NCBI GenBank assembly: GCA_963699345.1
Contig: CAVOTL010000007.1
Coordinates: forward strand, 620,001 to 684,000
DNA: 64,000 bases
Source: Bog-756 sp963699345
Lineage (GTDB): Bacteria > Actinomycetota > Acidimicrobiia > Acidimicrobiales > RAAP-2
Direction: 5' to 3'
Shown: piece after piece, positions 44,528 to 53,562 of the stretch
How the letters are laid out: the number at the start of each line of letters is the position of its first letter
How positions within the stretch are numbered: position 1 is the first letter of the stretch
Position numbers and translations under genes: made by a program
Notes under the pieces: model-generated
Told to the model about the DNA's origin: nothing
Seen by the model: the letters and a program-made list of their open reading frames with translations, nothing else
Database searches by the model: none

Positions 44528-45358
44528 ATGACCACGTTTGACGCATTCCGATTCGACGGCAAGAGGGCGCTGGTCGTCGGAGGGGCCACCGGCATGGGCG
44601 CCGCCGCCGCCGAGCTGCTGCAGTCGGCCGGAGCGGACGTGGTCGTCATGGACTATGCCGACGTCACGCTCGAGGGAGCCACGGGCATCCACGTCAATCT
44701 GGCCGAGAAGGACTCGATCGACGCCGCCCTGGACCAACTGGACGGTCCGGTGCACGCCCTGCTGTCGTGCGCCGGCGTCGCCGACGGCACCCCCGGCATC
44801 GAAAAGATCAACTTCATCGGCCACCGGCACCTCATCGACCGGCTCCTGGCCGACGACCGCCTCCCCCGTGGCTCGGCCATCGGCTTCATCTCCTCGGCCG
44901 CCGGTCTCGGGTGGGAGTCCAACCTCCCCCGCATCAAGGAGTACCTGGCGACGCCCGACTTCGAGAGTGCCGCGGCGTGGATCGCCGCCAACGGGGGCGC
45001 CGACTACATGTCGTCCAAGCAGGCCATCTGCGCCTACGTGGCCATGCAGGCCATGCCGATGCTGCAGAAGGGCATCCGCATCAACGCCATCTGCCCCGGC
45101 CCGACGGACACCCCGTTGGCGCAGGCCAACAAGGAGATGTGGCTGGCCTTCGGGGCCGACTACCGCGGGGAGGTCGGCGTGGAGGCGGCGACCCCGCTCG
45201 AGCAGGCCTATCCGCTGGTGTTCCTGTGCAGCGCGGCCGCCTCGGCCATCAACGGCATCACGATGGTGACCGACTCGGGGTACTTCGCCGCCGGCGTGAC
45301 CGGGGTCTTCCCCCCGGCCACGGACGTCGCCAACTTCCTGCTCGGTCGGCTCTCCTGA
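44528..45358 (+). CDS. Short-chain dehydrogenase, 3-alpha-HSD/carbonyl reductase-like
   Basis: 276 residues: FDGKRALVVGGATGMGAAAA, VVVMDYADVTLEGATGIHVN, LSCAGVADGTPGIEKINFIG and FISSAAGLGWESNLPRIKEY. A long insertion precedes the catalytic ADYMSSKQAICAYVAMQAMP, and the segment NAICPGPTDTPLAQANKEMW follows. The layout resembles the SDR at 36012. It likely oxidises a cyclic alcohol or hydroxyacyl substrate. ATG 44528 follows GAGAGGAA, 40 bp past the CoA-transferase. Confidence 0.9.
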   Translation: MTTFDAFRFDGKRALVVGGATGMGAAAAELLQSAGADVVVMDYADVTLEGATGIHVNLAEKDSIDAALDQLDGPVHALLSCAGVADGTPGIEKINFIGHRHLIDRLLADDRLPRGSAIGFISSAAGLGWESNLPRIKEYLATPDFESAAAWIAANGGADYMSSKQAICAYVAMQAMPMLQKGIRINAICPGPTDTPLAQANKEMWLAFGADYRGEVGVEAATPLEQAYPLVFLCSAAASAINGITMVTDSGYFAAGVTGVFPPATDVANFLLGRLS

Positions 45359-45389
45359 CCGTCGCCCACGGGCGGACCCCGGAGCGTCG

Positions 45390-46295
45390 GTGACCGGCGC
45401 GCCCGAGCCGTTCCATCCCGAACTGCGCTCCATGGCCCGCTGGCTTCCCCGCGCGCCCATCGGGCCGCGGACGCTGCGCCCCATCCGGGCGCTGACCGGA
45501 CTGGTGTCGCTGGCACCCGCCCGCCAGGTCACGGTGGAACAGGTCGGCCCGATCCGCGTCCGGATCCACCGGCCCTCCGGGGGAACGGGACCGCTGCCGG
45601 CCCTGCTGTGGATCCACGGGGGCGGATTCGTCATCGGGTCCGCCACCCAGGACGACGCCCTCTGTCGGCACTTCGCCGACGCGCTCGGGATCGTGGTGGC
45701 CTCCGTCGACTACCGCCTGTCGCCCGAGGCCCGGTTCCCCCTGCCGCTCCACGACTGCCACGACGCGCTGGTGTGGCTGGCCGGTCGGAGCGACGTCGAC
45801 GCCTCCCGCATCGCGGTCGGGGGCGCCAGTGCCGGGGGCGGTCTGGCCGCCGGGCTCGCCCTGCTCGCCCGTCAGCGGGGTGAGGTGGCGCCCGCCTTCC
45901 AGCTCCTCACCTACCCCATGCTCGACGACCGGACGGTCGACCGCACCGACATCGACGAACGGCACTTCCGGCTGTGGAACAACCGGGCCAACCGCTTCGG
46001 GTGGCAGTCGTACACGGGGCTGGCCCCGGGGACGTCCGGGGTGTCGGCGTTGGCCGCCCCGGCCCGGTGCGACGACCTGTCCGGGCTGCCCCCGGCGTGG
46101 ATCGGGGTCGGCACCCTGGACCTCTTCCACGACGAGGACCTGGCGTACGCCGACCGGCTCCGGGCCGCCGGGGTCGGGTGCGATGTCGTCGAGGTCCCCG
46201 GAGCGTTCCACGGCTTCGACCTGGTGGCCAAGGCCCCGGTCGTCCAGGGGTTCCGGGCCGCCCAGGTGGCCGCCCTGGCCGGCGCCCTGCGCTGA
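45390..46295 (+). CDS. Alpha/beta hydrolase (HSL-type esterase)
   Basis: 301 residues of the hormone-sensitive-lipase family. The oxyanion motif is LLWIHGGGFVIGSATQDD and the nucleophile elbow VGGASAGGGLAAGLALLARQ. The acid is probably in VGTLDLFHDEDLAYADRL, and the His lies in VPGAFHGFDLVAKA. It hydrolyses esters of short acids or lactones. GTG 45390 follows the SDR by 31 bp in the same direction. The stop codon lies inside a 13-bp tandem duplication. Confidence 0.92.
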   Translation: MTGAPEPFHPELRSMARWLPRAPIGPRTLRPIRALTGLVSLAPARQVTVEQVGPIRVRIHRPSGGTGPLPALLWIHGGGFVIGSATQDDALCRHFADALGIVVASVDYRLSPEARFPLPLHDCHDALVWLAGRSDVDASRIAVGGASAGGGLAAGLALLARQRGEVAPAFQLLTYPMLDDRTVDRTDIDERHFRLWNNRANRFGWQSYTGLAPGTSGVSALAAPARCDDLSGLPPAWIGVGTLDLFHDEDLAYADRLRAAGVGCDVVEVPGAFHGFDLVAKAPVVQGFRAAQVAALAGALR

Positions 46296-46309
46296 CGCCC
46301 TGCGCTGAC
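46284..46309. repeat. 13-bp tandem duplication spanning a stop codon
   Basis: GCCCTGCGCTGAC occurs twice in a row. The first copy ends the hydrolase gene (TGA 46293-46295) and the second lies just past it. It looks like a replication-slippage duplication in the short convergent gap before tetR. Confidence 0.7.
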
Positions 46310-46328
46310 GCCGGCGCCCGGCGGTCCG

Positions 46329-46958
46329 CTACCCGGGCCCCCGACCGTCCGACACCGCCTCTGCCACGAGCCCGATCACCCAGGCCAGACCGTCGACGGC
46401 CGCGTCCGGCGCCACCCGCCAGTCCCCGACGACGCGCTCGAACGACTCGACACTCCACAGCACGTCGAAGAGCGCGGCGACCAGGACCCGGCGGTCCTCG
46501 GACCACGACCCGGCGGCGGCGGTCACCGCGCCGAGCAGCGCGTCCTTCTGACGCCGGTTGGCATCGACCAGCGTGGCCTCCAGCAGGGGTCGAGGCTCGA
46601 TGGGATAGGACGCCACGTGATCGAGGGTCCGGGTCGCCACCGTGGCGATGTCGCCCAGCCCCATCCCCTCGAGATCGATGCCGGCCTCCGACTCCAGACG
46701 GTGCATGACGGCATCGGTCAGACCGCGCTCGTTCCCGAAGTGCCGGTAGACGGTCCGTTCGCTGACCTCGGCCCGCTCGGCCACCGCCCGGACGTTCAGC
46801 CGCTTCCAGTCCCGGATGGAACCGGCGTGGAGCAGCTCGCATCCGGCGGTCACGATGCGCTCCCGGGTGGCGGCCGACTGCTCGCGGCGCCGGGTGGTGT
46901 CGTAGCGACGGGCCGGCCGGACCGGGGCCGGGGCCCCGCGTCCCGGTGACGTGGTCAC
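46329..46958 (-). CDS. TetR-family transcriptional regulator
   Basis: 209 residues: an Arg/Pro-rich N-terminus, then the helix-turn-helix REQSAATRERIVTAGCELLH, LNVRAVAERAEVSERTVYRH and FGNERGLTDAVM. GTG 46958 overlaps the P450 stop (GTGA), so regulator and P450 are made from one message. Autogenous control through the TTCATGTC/GACACGAA dyad in front of the P450 is likely (inference). Confidence 0.92.
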   Translation of the reverse strand: MTTSPGRGAPAPVRPARRYDTTRRREQSAATRERIVTAGCELLHAGSIRDWKRLNVRAVAERAEVSERTVYRHFGNERGLTDAVMHRLESEAGIDLEGMGLGDIATVATRTLDHVASYPIEPRPLLEATLVDANRRQKDALLGAVTAAAGSWSEDRRVLVAALFDVLWSVESFERVVGDWRVAPDAAVDGLAWVIGLVAEAVSDGRGPG

Positions 46959-48151
46959 GGCGTGGTGACCGGGAGGGTCTCCCATCCGCGGACGGTCGAC
47001 GTGGGCGCCAGGTGGGCCTTGTCGGTCTGGACGTCCCAGGTGGGGAACCGCTTCAGCACCTCGTCGAGGGCGACGCGTCCCTCGAGCCGGGCCAGGGCCG
47101 ATCCCAGGCAGAGGTGGATGCCGAACCCGAAGGTGAGCGGGGCGCCGTCCTGGCGGTGGATGTCGAACCGCTCGGCGTCGGGGAAGCGGCGGTCGTCGTG
47201 GTTGGCGGCCGCCGGGATCATCTGGACGATGCTCCCCTCGGGCACCACCTGTCCGTGGATCTCGACGTCCCGGGAGGTGACCCGGGCCATGTGGGGGGCG
47301 GGGGTCTCGAACCGGAGCAGCTCCTCGATGGCCCCGGGAATCAACGACGGGTCGTCCACCAGCTCCCGCCGTTGGTCGGGATGGTCGCCGAGCACCTTGC
47401 CGGTCCAGCCGATCAACCGGGTGGTCGTCTCGTTGCCGGCGCCGGCCACCACGGCGATGTAGGTGAGCAGCTCGTCGCGCGTGAGACGCCGGACGGTGCC
47501 CGTCTCGTCCTCGAACTCGGCCTGGAGCAGCTCGGTCATGATGTCGTCCGACGGGTGTTCGGCCCGCCAGTCGATGTACTCGCCGAACTGGTCGCCGTCG
47601 ACGAAGTTCTCGGTCACCTGCATCGGCTGGCCCGCCTCGGTGCGGAGGTTGGCGTCGGTGCTGTCGCGCACCGACTCCTGGTCCTGTTCGGGGATGCCGA
47701 GCAGCATGCCGATCACCCGCATCGGCATCTGCGCCCCGAGGTCGGCGATGAAGTCGAACCCTCCGGCGCCGACGAGCGGATCGAGGGAGCGGACGCAGAA
47801 CTCCCGGATCTTCGGCTCGAGCTCCGCCACCCGCCGGGGGGAGAACACCCGGGACAGGAGCCGCCGGTGCATCGTGTGGACCGGCGGGTCCTCGAAGATG
47901 AGCACCCCGGGGGGCATCTCGATGTTCGCCCGGATCAGCTCGATGATGCCGCCCCGTCCGGAGATGAACGTCTTGGCGTCGAGCAGGCTCTTCTCGACGT
48001 CGGTGAACCGGGTCAGCGCGTAGAAGTCGTGGGCCTCGTTGTAGTAGAGCGGCGCCTCGTCCCGCATCCGGCGGTAGACGGGATACGGGTCGGCGTCGAT
48101 CTCCACGCTGTAGGGGTCGTAGTAGAGATCGTCGGTGTCCTGGACCGTCAT
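46955..48151 (-). CDS. Cytochrome P450, paralogue of the 34-kb P450
   Basis: 398 residues. The I-helix is VVAGAGNETTTRLIGWTGKV, the K-helix EELLRFETPAP and the heme loop FGFGIHLCLGSALARLEG with Cys348. Long blocks are identical or nearly so to the other P450 (FDFIADLGAQMPMRVIGMLL; DDIMTELLQAEFEDETGT), so the two arose by duplication. The distal half, where substrate contacts lie, differs more (RTEAGQPMQVTENFVDG). ATG 48151 follows GGAGGTGCGAC. It is cotranscribed with tetR. Confidence 0.95.
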   Translation of the reverse strand: MTVQDTDDLYYDPYSVEIDADPYPVYRRMRDEAPLYYNEAHDFYALTRFTDVEKSLLDAKTFISGRGGIIELIRANIEMPPGVLIFEDPPVHTMHRRLLSRVFSPRRVAELEPKIREFCVRSLDPLVGAGGFDFIADLGAQMPMRVIGMLLGIPEQDQESVRDSTDANLRTEAGQPMQVTENFVDGDQFGEYIDWRAEHPSDDIMTELLQAEFEDETGTVRRLTRDELLTYIAVVAGAGNETTTRLIGWTGKVLGDHPDQRRELVDDPSLIPGAIEELLRFETPAPHMARVTSRDVEIHGQVVPEGSIVQMIPAAANHDDRRFPDAERFDIHRQDGAPLTFGFGIHLCLGSALARLEGRVALDEVLKRFPTWDVQTDKAHLAPTSTVRGWETLPVTTP

Positions 48152-48169
48152 GTCGCACCTCCGCGAAGA

Positions 48170-48192
48170 TTCATGTCGTACTGTGACACGAA
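48170..48192. promoter_or_regulatory. Dyad TTCATGTC-N7-GACACGAA, putative TetR operator
   Basis: The arms (48170-48177 and 48185-48192) match at 7 of 8 positions and lie 19-41 bp before the P450 start. It overlaps GCGAAGATTCATGTC (48163-48177), itself similar to the site before the ligase at 29544. The cotranscribed TetR is the best candidate to bind it. Confidence 0.5.
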
Positions 48193-48227
48193 CCTGGGGG
48201 CCGATCAAGCGATCGGAGGCCGGTGGC

Positions 48228-49730
48228 TCAGCCGAAGTGGTCGGCGAGCTCCTCGCGCAGCACCCGACGCAGCAGCTTGCCCGTCTCGTTGAAGGGGAGG
48301 TCCTCGCGGATCTCGATGTGCTCGGGTGTCCGGGTGGACCGCAGGGCGTTCCGCACGAAGGCGCGCAACTCGTCCTCGTCGACCTCGGCTCCCACCACCG
48401 GGACCACGGCGGCGACCACCTTCTCCCCCCAGTCGGCGTCGGGGATCCCCACGACCGCGGCGGCGGCCACGGACGGATGTTCGAGCAGTACCGTCTCGAT
48501 CTCGCCGGGCGACAGGTTCTCCCCACCGCGGACGATGATGTCATCGAGCCGTCCGTGCACGAAGAGGAACCCGCCCTCGTCGAGGTGACCCTCGTCGCGG
48601 GTGTTGAACCAGCCGTCGTCGGGGGTGCCCCCGAGTCCCTCGTACTCCCCCGCGACCTGCTCGCCCCGCACCCAGATCTCGCCCCGCTCGCCGGGACCCA
48701 GGGCCGTGCCGTCCACCCCCCGTACCTCCACCTCGACGGAGGGCAGGGGCCGTCCGACCGAGGCCAGGCGGGCCCGGACATCGGGATCCGCGCTGGCGTG
48801 GGCCTCGCGGTGGTCGTCGGGGCCGAGCAGGGCGATGGTGCTCGCCGTCTCGGTGAGTCCGTAGGCATTGACGAACCCGACGCCGGGCAGGAGGGCCATC
48901 GCCCGCTCGATGACGGCCAGCGGCATCGGGCCGCCGCCGTAGGAGAGCGACCGCAGCGACGGCAGCCCGGCGCCGTCCTCCTCCACCACGTCGAGGATGC
49001 GGTTGAGCATCGTCGGAACCACCATGGCGTGGGTGACCCCTTCGGACCGCACCAGGTCGACCCAGACCCGGGGCTCGAACGTCTCGACGTGGACGACACG
49101 ACGGCCCGAGTAGGTCGAGGAGAGCACCGAGGAGATTCCGGCGATGTGGTACGGCGGGACGCTGACGATGGCCGCCTCGTCCTCCCCGGCCCCGGCGAAC
49201 TCCACGGTGGAGATGACGTACGACGTCAGGTTCCGGTTGCGGAGCACGGCCGCCTTGGGCGCCCCCGTCGTGCCGCTGGTGAAGAGCAGGACCGCCACGC
49301 TGTCGGGGTCGCCGGCGTACGGGTCGGCCTCCTCCACCGACGGATCGGCCGTCCGGTCGAGGAACTCCTTGCGGTCGATCAGCTCGATCCCGGGGATCGT
49401 GCCCAGTCGCTCGGCCACGCCGTCGCCGACGATGACCGTCGCCGGGGCCGTGCGCTCGACCAGATCGCGCAACTGCTCGTCGGTGAGCCGGTAGTTGATC
49501 GGCACGAACGGCTTGCCGGCCAGGGTGGCGCCGAACAGCGCGATCGGGACGGCCTCGGAGTTGAGGTCGACCATGGCCACCCGCTCGCCGGGGAGCTCGG
49601 CCAGGAGGGTGCCGGCGCGGCGGGACCGGGCGGCCAGCTCGGCCATGGTGGTGCCATCGGCCACCGGTCCGAGGGCGATGCGCTCGCCCATGCCGTCGGC
49701 GGCCATCTGCAGGAGCATCCCGACGTGCAT
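48228..49730 (-). CDS. AMP-forming acyl-CoA synthetase
   Basis: 500 residues: P-loop LLFTSGTTGAPKAAVLRNRN, VSVPPYHIAGISSVLSSTYS, GFVNAYGLTETASTIALLGP, DGWFNTRDEGHLDEGGFLFV, IIVRGGENLSPGEIETVLLE and the lysine in PFNETGKLLRRVLREEL. In the hinge, WFNTRDEG replaces the usual WYRTGDxG, a small but real departure. It activates an acid, perhaps the P450 product. ATG 49730 starts 9 bp after the small gene upstream. Confidence 0.92.
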   Translation of the reverse strand: MHVGMLLQMAADGMGERIALGPVADGTTMAELAARSRRAGTLLAELPGERVAMVDLNSEAVPIALFGATLAGKPFVPINYRLTDEQLRDLVERTAPATVIVGDGVAERLGTIPGIELIDRKEFLDRTADPSVEEADPYAGDPDSVAVLLFTSGTTGAPKAAVLRNRNLTSYVISTVEFAGAGEDEAAIVSVPPYHIAGISSVLSSTYSGRRVVHVETFEPRVWVDLVRSEGVTHAMVVPTMLNRILDVVEEDGAGLPSLRSLSYGGGPMPLAVIERAMALLPGVGFVNAYGLTETASTIALLGPDDHREAHASADPDVRARLASVGRPLPSVEVEVRGVDGTALGPGERGEIWVRGEQVAGEYEGLGGTPDDGWFNTRDEGHLDEGGFLFVHGRLDDIIVRGGENLSPGEIETVLLEHPSVAAAAVVGIPDADWGEKVVAAVVPVVGAEVDEDELRAFVRNALRSTRTPEHIEIREDLPFNETGKLLRRVLREELADHFG

Positions 49731-49739
49731 GGTGCGGCG

Positions 49740-50054
49740 TCAGTCCGAGGAGGGCAGGGGCTTGGCGTCCTTGAGCACCAGGAGCTCGGTGCCGAGGGAG
49801 AGGGACGCCGATCCGCCCTTCGAACAGAGGAGCTCGAGTCGGTCGGCGCCGTCGACGTAGCGCTTGCCGATCTGGCTGCCCTCGTCGAACCCGGAAGCCG
49901 CAGCCAGTCCGGCCGGGGGCTCGTCACCGATCGGGACCACCGGATGTCCACCGCACCGGAGGTCGACGGGGTCGGCGGGTGCCTTGATGACCACGACCTC
50001 GGTCTCCCCGACCGCCGACCGGAACCTCGCACCGGGCTTCAGCTCGACTGCCAC
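49740..50054 (-). CDS. Small conserved protein with two Cys-Gly motifs
   Basis: 104 residues beginning VAVELKPGARFRSAVGETEV. LRCGGHPVVPIG near residue 30 and LLCSKGGSASLSLG near residue 80 each carry a Cys followed closely by glycines. The pair could bind metal or form a disulfide, but no known family is assigned with certainty. Similar small proteins sit beside acyl-CoA synthetases in actinobacteria, and here the synthetase follows 9 bp later. GTG 50054 is supported by GGGGAGGA upstream. Function unknown. Confidence 0.7.
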   Translation of the reverse strand: MAVELKPGARFRSAVGETEVVVIKAPADPVDLRCGGHPVVPIGDEPPAGLAAASGFDEGSQIGKRYVDGADRLELLCSKGGSASLSLGTELLVLKDAKPLPSSD

Positions 50055-50152
50055 TGACGTCCTCCCCTGTCGCACGTCCCGTCCGTCGGCACGCATCTGA
50101 CGGGCAGCATCCCATGTGGCGGCGGACCAGGCAAACCGGCCTCTCGGCAGCG

Positions 50153-50165
50153 GGAACGCCGTTTC
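50153..50165. promoter_or_regulatory. Dyad GGAAC-GCC-GTTTC upstream of the small protein/ligase unit
   Basis: Arms match at 4 of 5 positions with 3-bp spacing, another near-copy of the RGAAY-N3-RTTCY element. It lies about 100 bp before the 50054 start, in the divergent region shared with icmF. Confidence 0.3.
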
Positions 50166-50228
50166 CGGTGAATTACGGGGGCGTCACCACCCGGCCGGCC
50201 GCCGCCGGCGCCGACGGCCCCGGTGCAA

Positions 50229-50250
50229 TTTACTTCGACGTCGTAGTAAA
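50229..50250. promoter_or_regulatory. 22-bp near-perfect palindrome before icmF, putative operator
   Basis: TTTACTTCGAC and GTCGTAGTAAA meet without a spacer and pair at 10 of 11 positions. It is AT-rich at both ends in a GC-rich setting and lies 8 bp before an ATG (50259) and 61 bp before the icmF GTG. The form is typical of TetR/FadR-type operators. Confidence 0.65.
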
Positions 50251-50258
50251 CTGAGGGC

Positions 50259-50315
50259 ATGCCCCCCAGGAGCCCCATGACCACCGTCCCCCCGATCCCC
50301 CACACCCACCCGTGA
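50259..50315 (+). CDS. Possible 18-residue leader peptide overlapping icmF
   Basis: ATG 50259 opens an 18-codon frame (MPPRSPMTTVPPIPHTHP) that ends in TGA overlapping the icmF GTG as GTGA. Six of 18 residues are proline and two histidine. It could couple translation to icmF or sense proline-rich stalling, or be chance. The palindrome ends 8 bp before it. Confidence 0.3.
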   Translation: MPPRSPMTTVPPIPHTHP

Positions 50316-53300
50316 GCGACCTCCACCGCCCGTCCCACCCGGTCCGCTTCGTCACGGCGGCCAGCCTGTTCGACGGGCACGACGCCGCCATCAACATCAT
50401 GCGTCGGCTCCTCCAGTCCCAGGGGGCCGAGGTGGTCCACCTGGGCCACAACCGCTCCGTCGACGAGGTGGTCCGGGCCGTGGTCGAGGAGGACGCCCAG
50501 GGGGTGGCGGTCAGTTCGTACCAGGGTGGCCACACCGAGTACTTCCGGTACCTGGTGGATCGCCTGCGCGCCGAAGGCCGGTCGGACGTGCTCGTCTACG
50601 GCGGTGGCGGGGGGGTCATCGTCGCCCCGGAGATCGAGGAACTCGAGGCGTACGGCGTGCGGCGGATCTTTTCGCCGGCCGACGGCCAGCGCCTCGGACT
50701 CGAGCGCATGGTCAACCTCCTGATCGAGGAGTGCGACCGGGACCTGGCCGTCGGCCCGCCCCCGGCGCTGGAGACCCTGCAGTCGTCGGACCATCGGGCG
50801 CTGGCCCGCTGGATCACGTTCCTCGAGTCGGGAGCCGTCGACGAGCCGACCCTCGACGCCCTGCGCCGTGCCGCGGGACGCGCCCGCGTGCCGGTGCTCG
50901 GCGTCACCGGCACCGGTGGGTCCGGCAAGTCGTCCCTGACCGACGAGATCGTCCGCCGGTTCCGCCTGGACCAGGAGGACAAGCTCTCCATCGCCGTGCT
51001 CGCCGTCGATCCCACCCGCCGGCGGGGCGGCGGCGCCCTGCTCGGTGACCGCATCCGCATGAATGCCATCGACGCGCCCCACGTGTACTTCCGGTCGCTC
51101 GCCACCCGGCACTCGGGATCCGAGCTGCCCCGCCACTTCCCCGAGGTGGTGGCCGCCTGCGCGGCCGCCGGCTTCGACCTGGTCATCGCCGAGACCCCGG
51201 GCATCGGCCAGGGCGATGCCGCCGTCACCGAGGTCGCCGACGTGTCGCTCTACGTGATGACCCCGGAGTACGGCGCCTCGTCGCAGCTCGAGAAGATCGA
51301 CATGCTCGAGCTGGCCGACATCGTGGCCATCAACAAGTTCGACCGCCGCGGGGCCGAGGATGCCTACCGGCAGGTCTGTCGGCAGTGGTCCCGGGACCAT
51401 CGGGACGATCCGGCGGCGTCCGGCGCCGAGCCGGTGTTCGGCACCATCGCCTCCCGGTTCAACGACGACGGCACGACGGCGCTGTTCCACCGGCTCAAGG
51501 CCGACCTCGTCGCCAACGGGCTGACGGCCGGCGAAGGGGTGCTGGCGCCCACGGCGGTCCGCACCTCCACACGCACCGCGGCGGTGGTGCCGCCCGACCG
51601 GCACCGTTACCTGGCCGAGATCGCGTCCTCGGTGCGGGAGTACCACGCCACCACCGCCCGCCTGGCCGGCGAGGTCCGTCGGGCCCAGCAGCTCGACGCC
51701 GTCGTGGCGCTCGGCCTCGACCGCGGTGTCGACGTCGGCCCGATCCGCGACCTGGCGGCCGAGGTGGCTTCCGGAGCCGACCCCACGGGCCGCGCCCTCC
51801 TCGACGAGTGGGACCGCCTGCGTCCGACCTACGTCGATGCCGGTGCGGCCGGGCCGGGCCGGGAGGATCCGTCCACCGATCTCGTCCGGACCTCGCTGTC
51901 CGGCTCGCGCGTCCCCGCGTGGCCCTCCCCCGGGTCGTCGACCACGGTGACCTCGTCCGCTGGCTCCGGTCCGAGCACCTGCCGGGGCACTTCCCCTTCA
52001 CCGCGGGCGTCTTCCCGTTCAAGCGGGCCGGCGAGGATCCGGCCCGCATGTTCGCCGGCGAGGGCGACGCCTTCCGCACCAACCGGCGCTTCCACCTCCT
52101 GGCCGGGGGGCAGGCCGCCACCCGACTGTCCACCGCCTTCGACTCGGTGACCCTCTACGGCCGTGACCCCGACGAGCGACCGGACATCCGGGGCAAGATC
52201 GGGACATCGGGCGTGTCGGTGGCCACCCTGGACGACATGGCGGTGCTCTTCGACGGCTTCGACCTGTGCGATCCCACCACCTCGGTGTCGATGACCATCA
52301 ACGGTCCGGCGCCGACGATCCTGGCCATGTTCCTCAACGTCGCCATCGACCAGCGGCTCGCCCGGTTCGAGGAGCAGCACGGCCGGGCACCGACCGGGCC
52401 CGAGGCGAACGCGGTGGGCGCCGAGGTGCTGCGCACGGTGCGGGGCACGGTGCAGGCGGACATCTTGAAGGAGGACCAGGGCCAGAACACCTGCATCTTC
52501 TCCACCGAGTTCTCGCTCGGCGTGATGGCCGACATGCAGCAGTGGTTCATCGAGCACGAGGTCCGCAACTTCTACTCGGTGTCGATCTCCGGCTACCACA
52601 TCGCCGAGGCCGGGGCCAACCCCATCACCCAGCTCGCCTTCACCCTGGCCAACGGCTTCACCTACGTGGAGTCGTACCTGGCCCGGGGCATGGACATCGA
52701 CGACTTCGCGCCGAACTTCTCCTTCTTCTTCTCGAACGGCATGGACCCCGAATACACCGTGATCGGACGCGTGGCCCGTCGGATCTGGGCGATCGCCATG
52801 CGCGAGCGGTACGGCGCCAACGAGCGGTCCCAGAAGCTCAAGTACCACGTCCAGACCTCCGGTCGGTCCCTGCACGCCCAGGAGATGGACTTCAACGACA
52901 TCCGCACGACGCTCCAGGCGCTCTGCGCCATCTACGACAACGCCAACAGCCTCCACACCAACGCCTACGACGAGGCGGTCACCACGCCGACCCCCGAGTC
53001 GGTCCGGCGGGCGCTGGCCATCCAGATGATCATCACCAAGGAATGGGGCCTGGCCCTCAACGAGAACCCGCTCCAGGGGAGCTTCATCGTCGAGGAGCTG
53101 ACCGACCTGCTCGAGGAGGCGGTCCTGGGCGAACTCGACCGGATCAGCGAGCGGGGCGGGGTGCTCGGGGCCATGGAGACCGGCTACCAGCGCGGTCGCA
53201 TCCAGGATGACTCGATGCTCTACGAACACCGCAAGCACGACGGCTCCCTCCCCATCGTCGGGATCAACACGTTCATCGCCCCCGGCGACGAGGCCCCACC

Positions 53301-53541
53301 GCCCACACTCGAACTCGCCCGGTCGACCGAGGCGGAGAAGCGGGGGCAGCTGACCCGGCTCCGCGAGTTCCAGGAGGCCCACGTCCTCGACCGCCAGGGC
53401 GCCCTCGACCGGCTGCGTCAGGTGGCCCTCGAGGGGGGCAACATCTTCGCCGAGCTCATGACCACCGTCCGCCACGCCAGTCTGGGGGAGATCACCGGAG
53501 CCCTCTTCGAGGTGGGCGGCTCCTACCGCCGCAACGTCTGA
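50312..53541 (+). CDS. icmF: Fused isobutyryl-CoA mutase (IcmF), one frameshift
   Basis: About 1076 residues in three parts. The N-terminal B12-binding domain has SLFDGHDAAINIMRRLLQSQ (DxHxxxI). The MeaI-like GTPase chaperone has P-loop GVTGTGGSGKSSLTDE, ETPGIGQGD and NKFD. The C-terminal mutase has HFPFTAGVFPFKRAGEDPAR, SISGYHIAEAGANPITQLAF and SFFFSNGMDPEYTVIGR. IcmF interconverts isobutyryl- and n-butyryl-CoA (also isovaleryl/pivalyl) using adenosylcobalamin. One base is missing in a C-run at 51913-51916 (RVP|RVALPRVVDHGDL), in the linker before the mutase. GTG fits the family start SDLHRPSHPVRFVTAASL. Confidence 0.9.
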
Positions 53542-53562
53542 CCCGTCACCGGGTGGCGGGCG

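Noticed and set aside
53541..53556. Terminator after icmF (ACCCG/CGGGT)
   Set aside because: The stem is only 5 bp with no extension, too weak to call.
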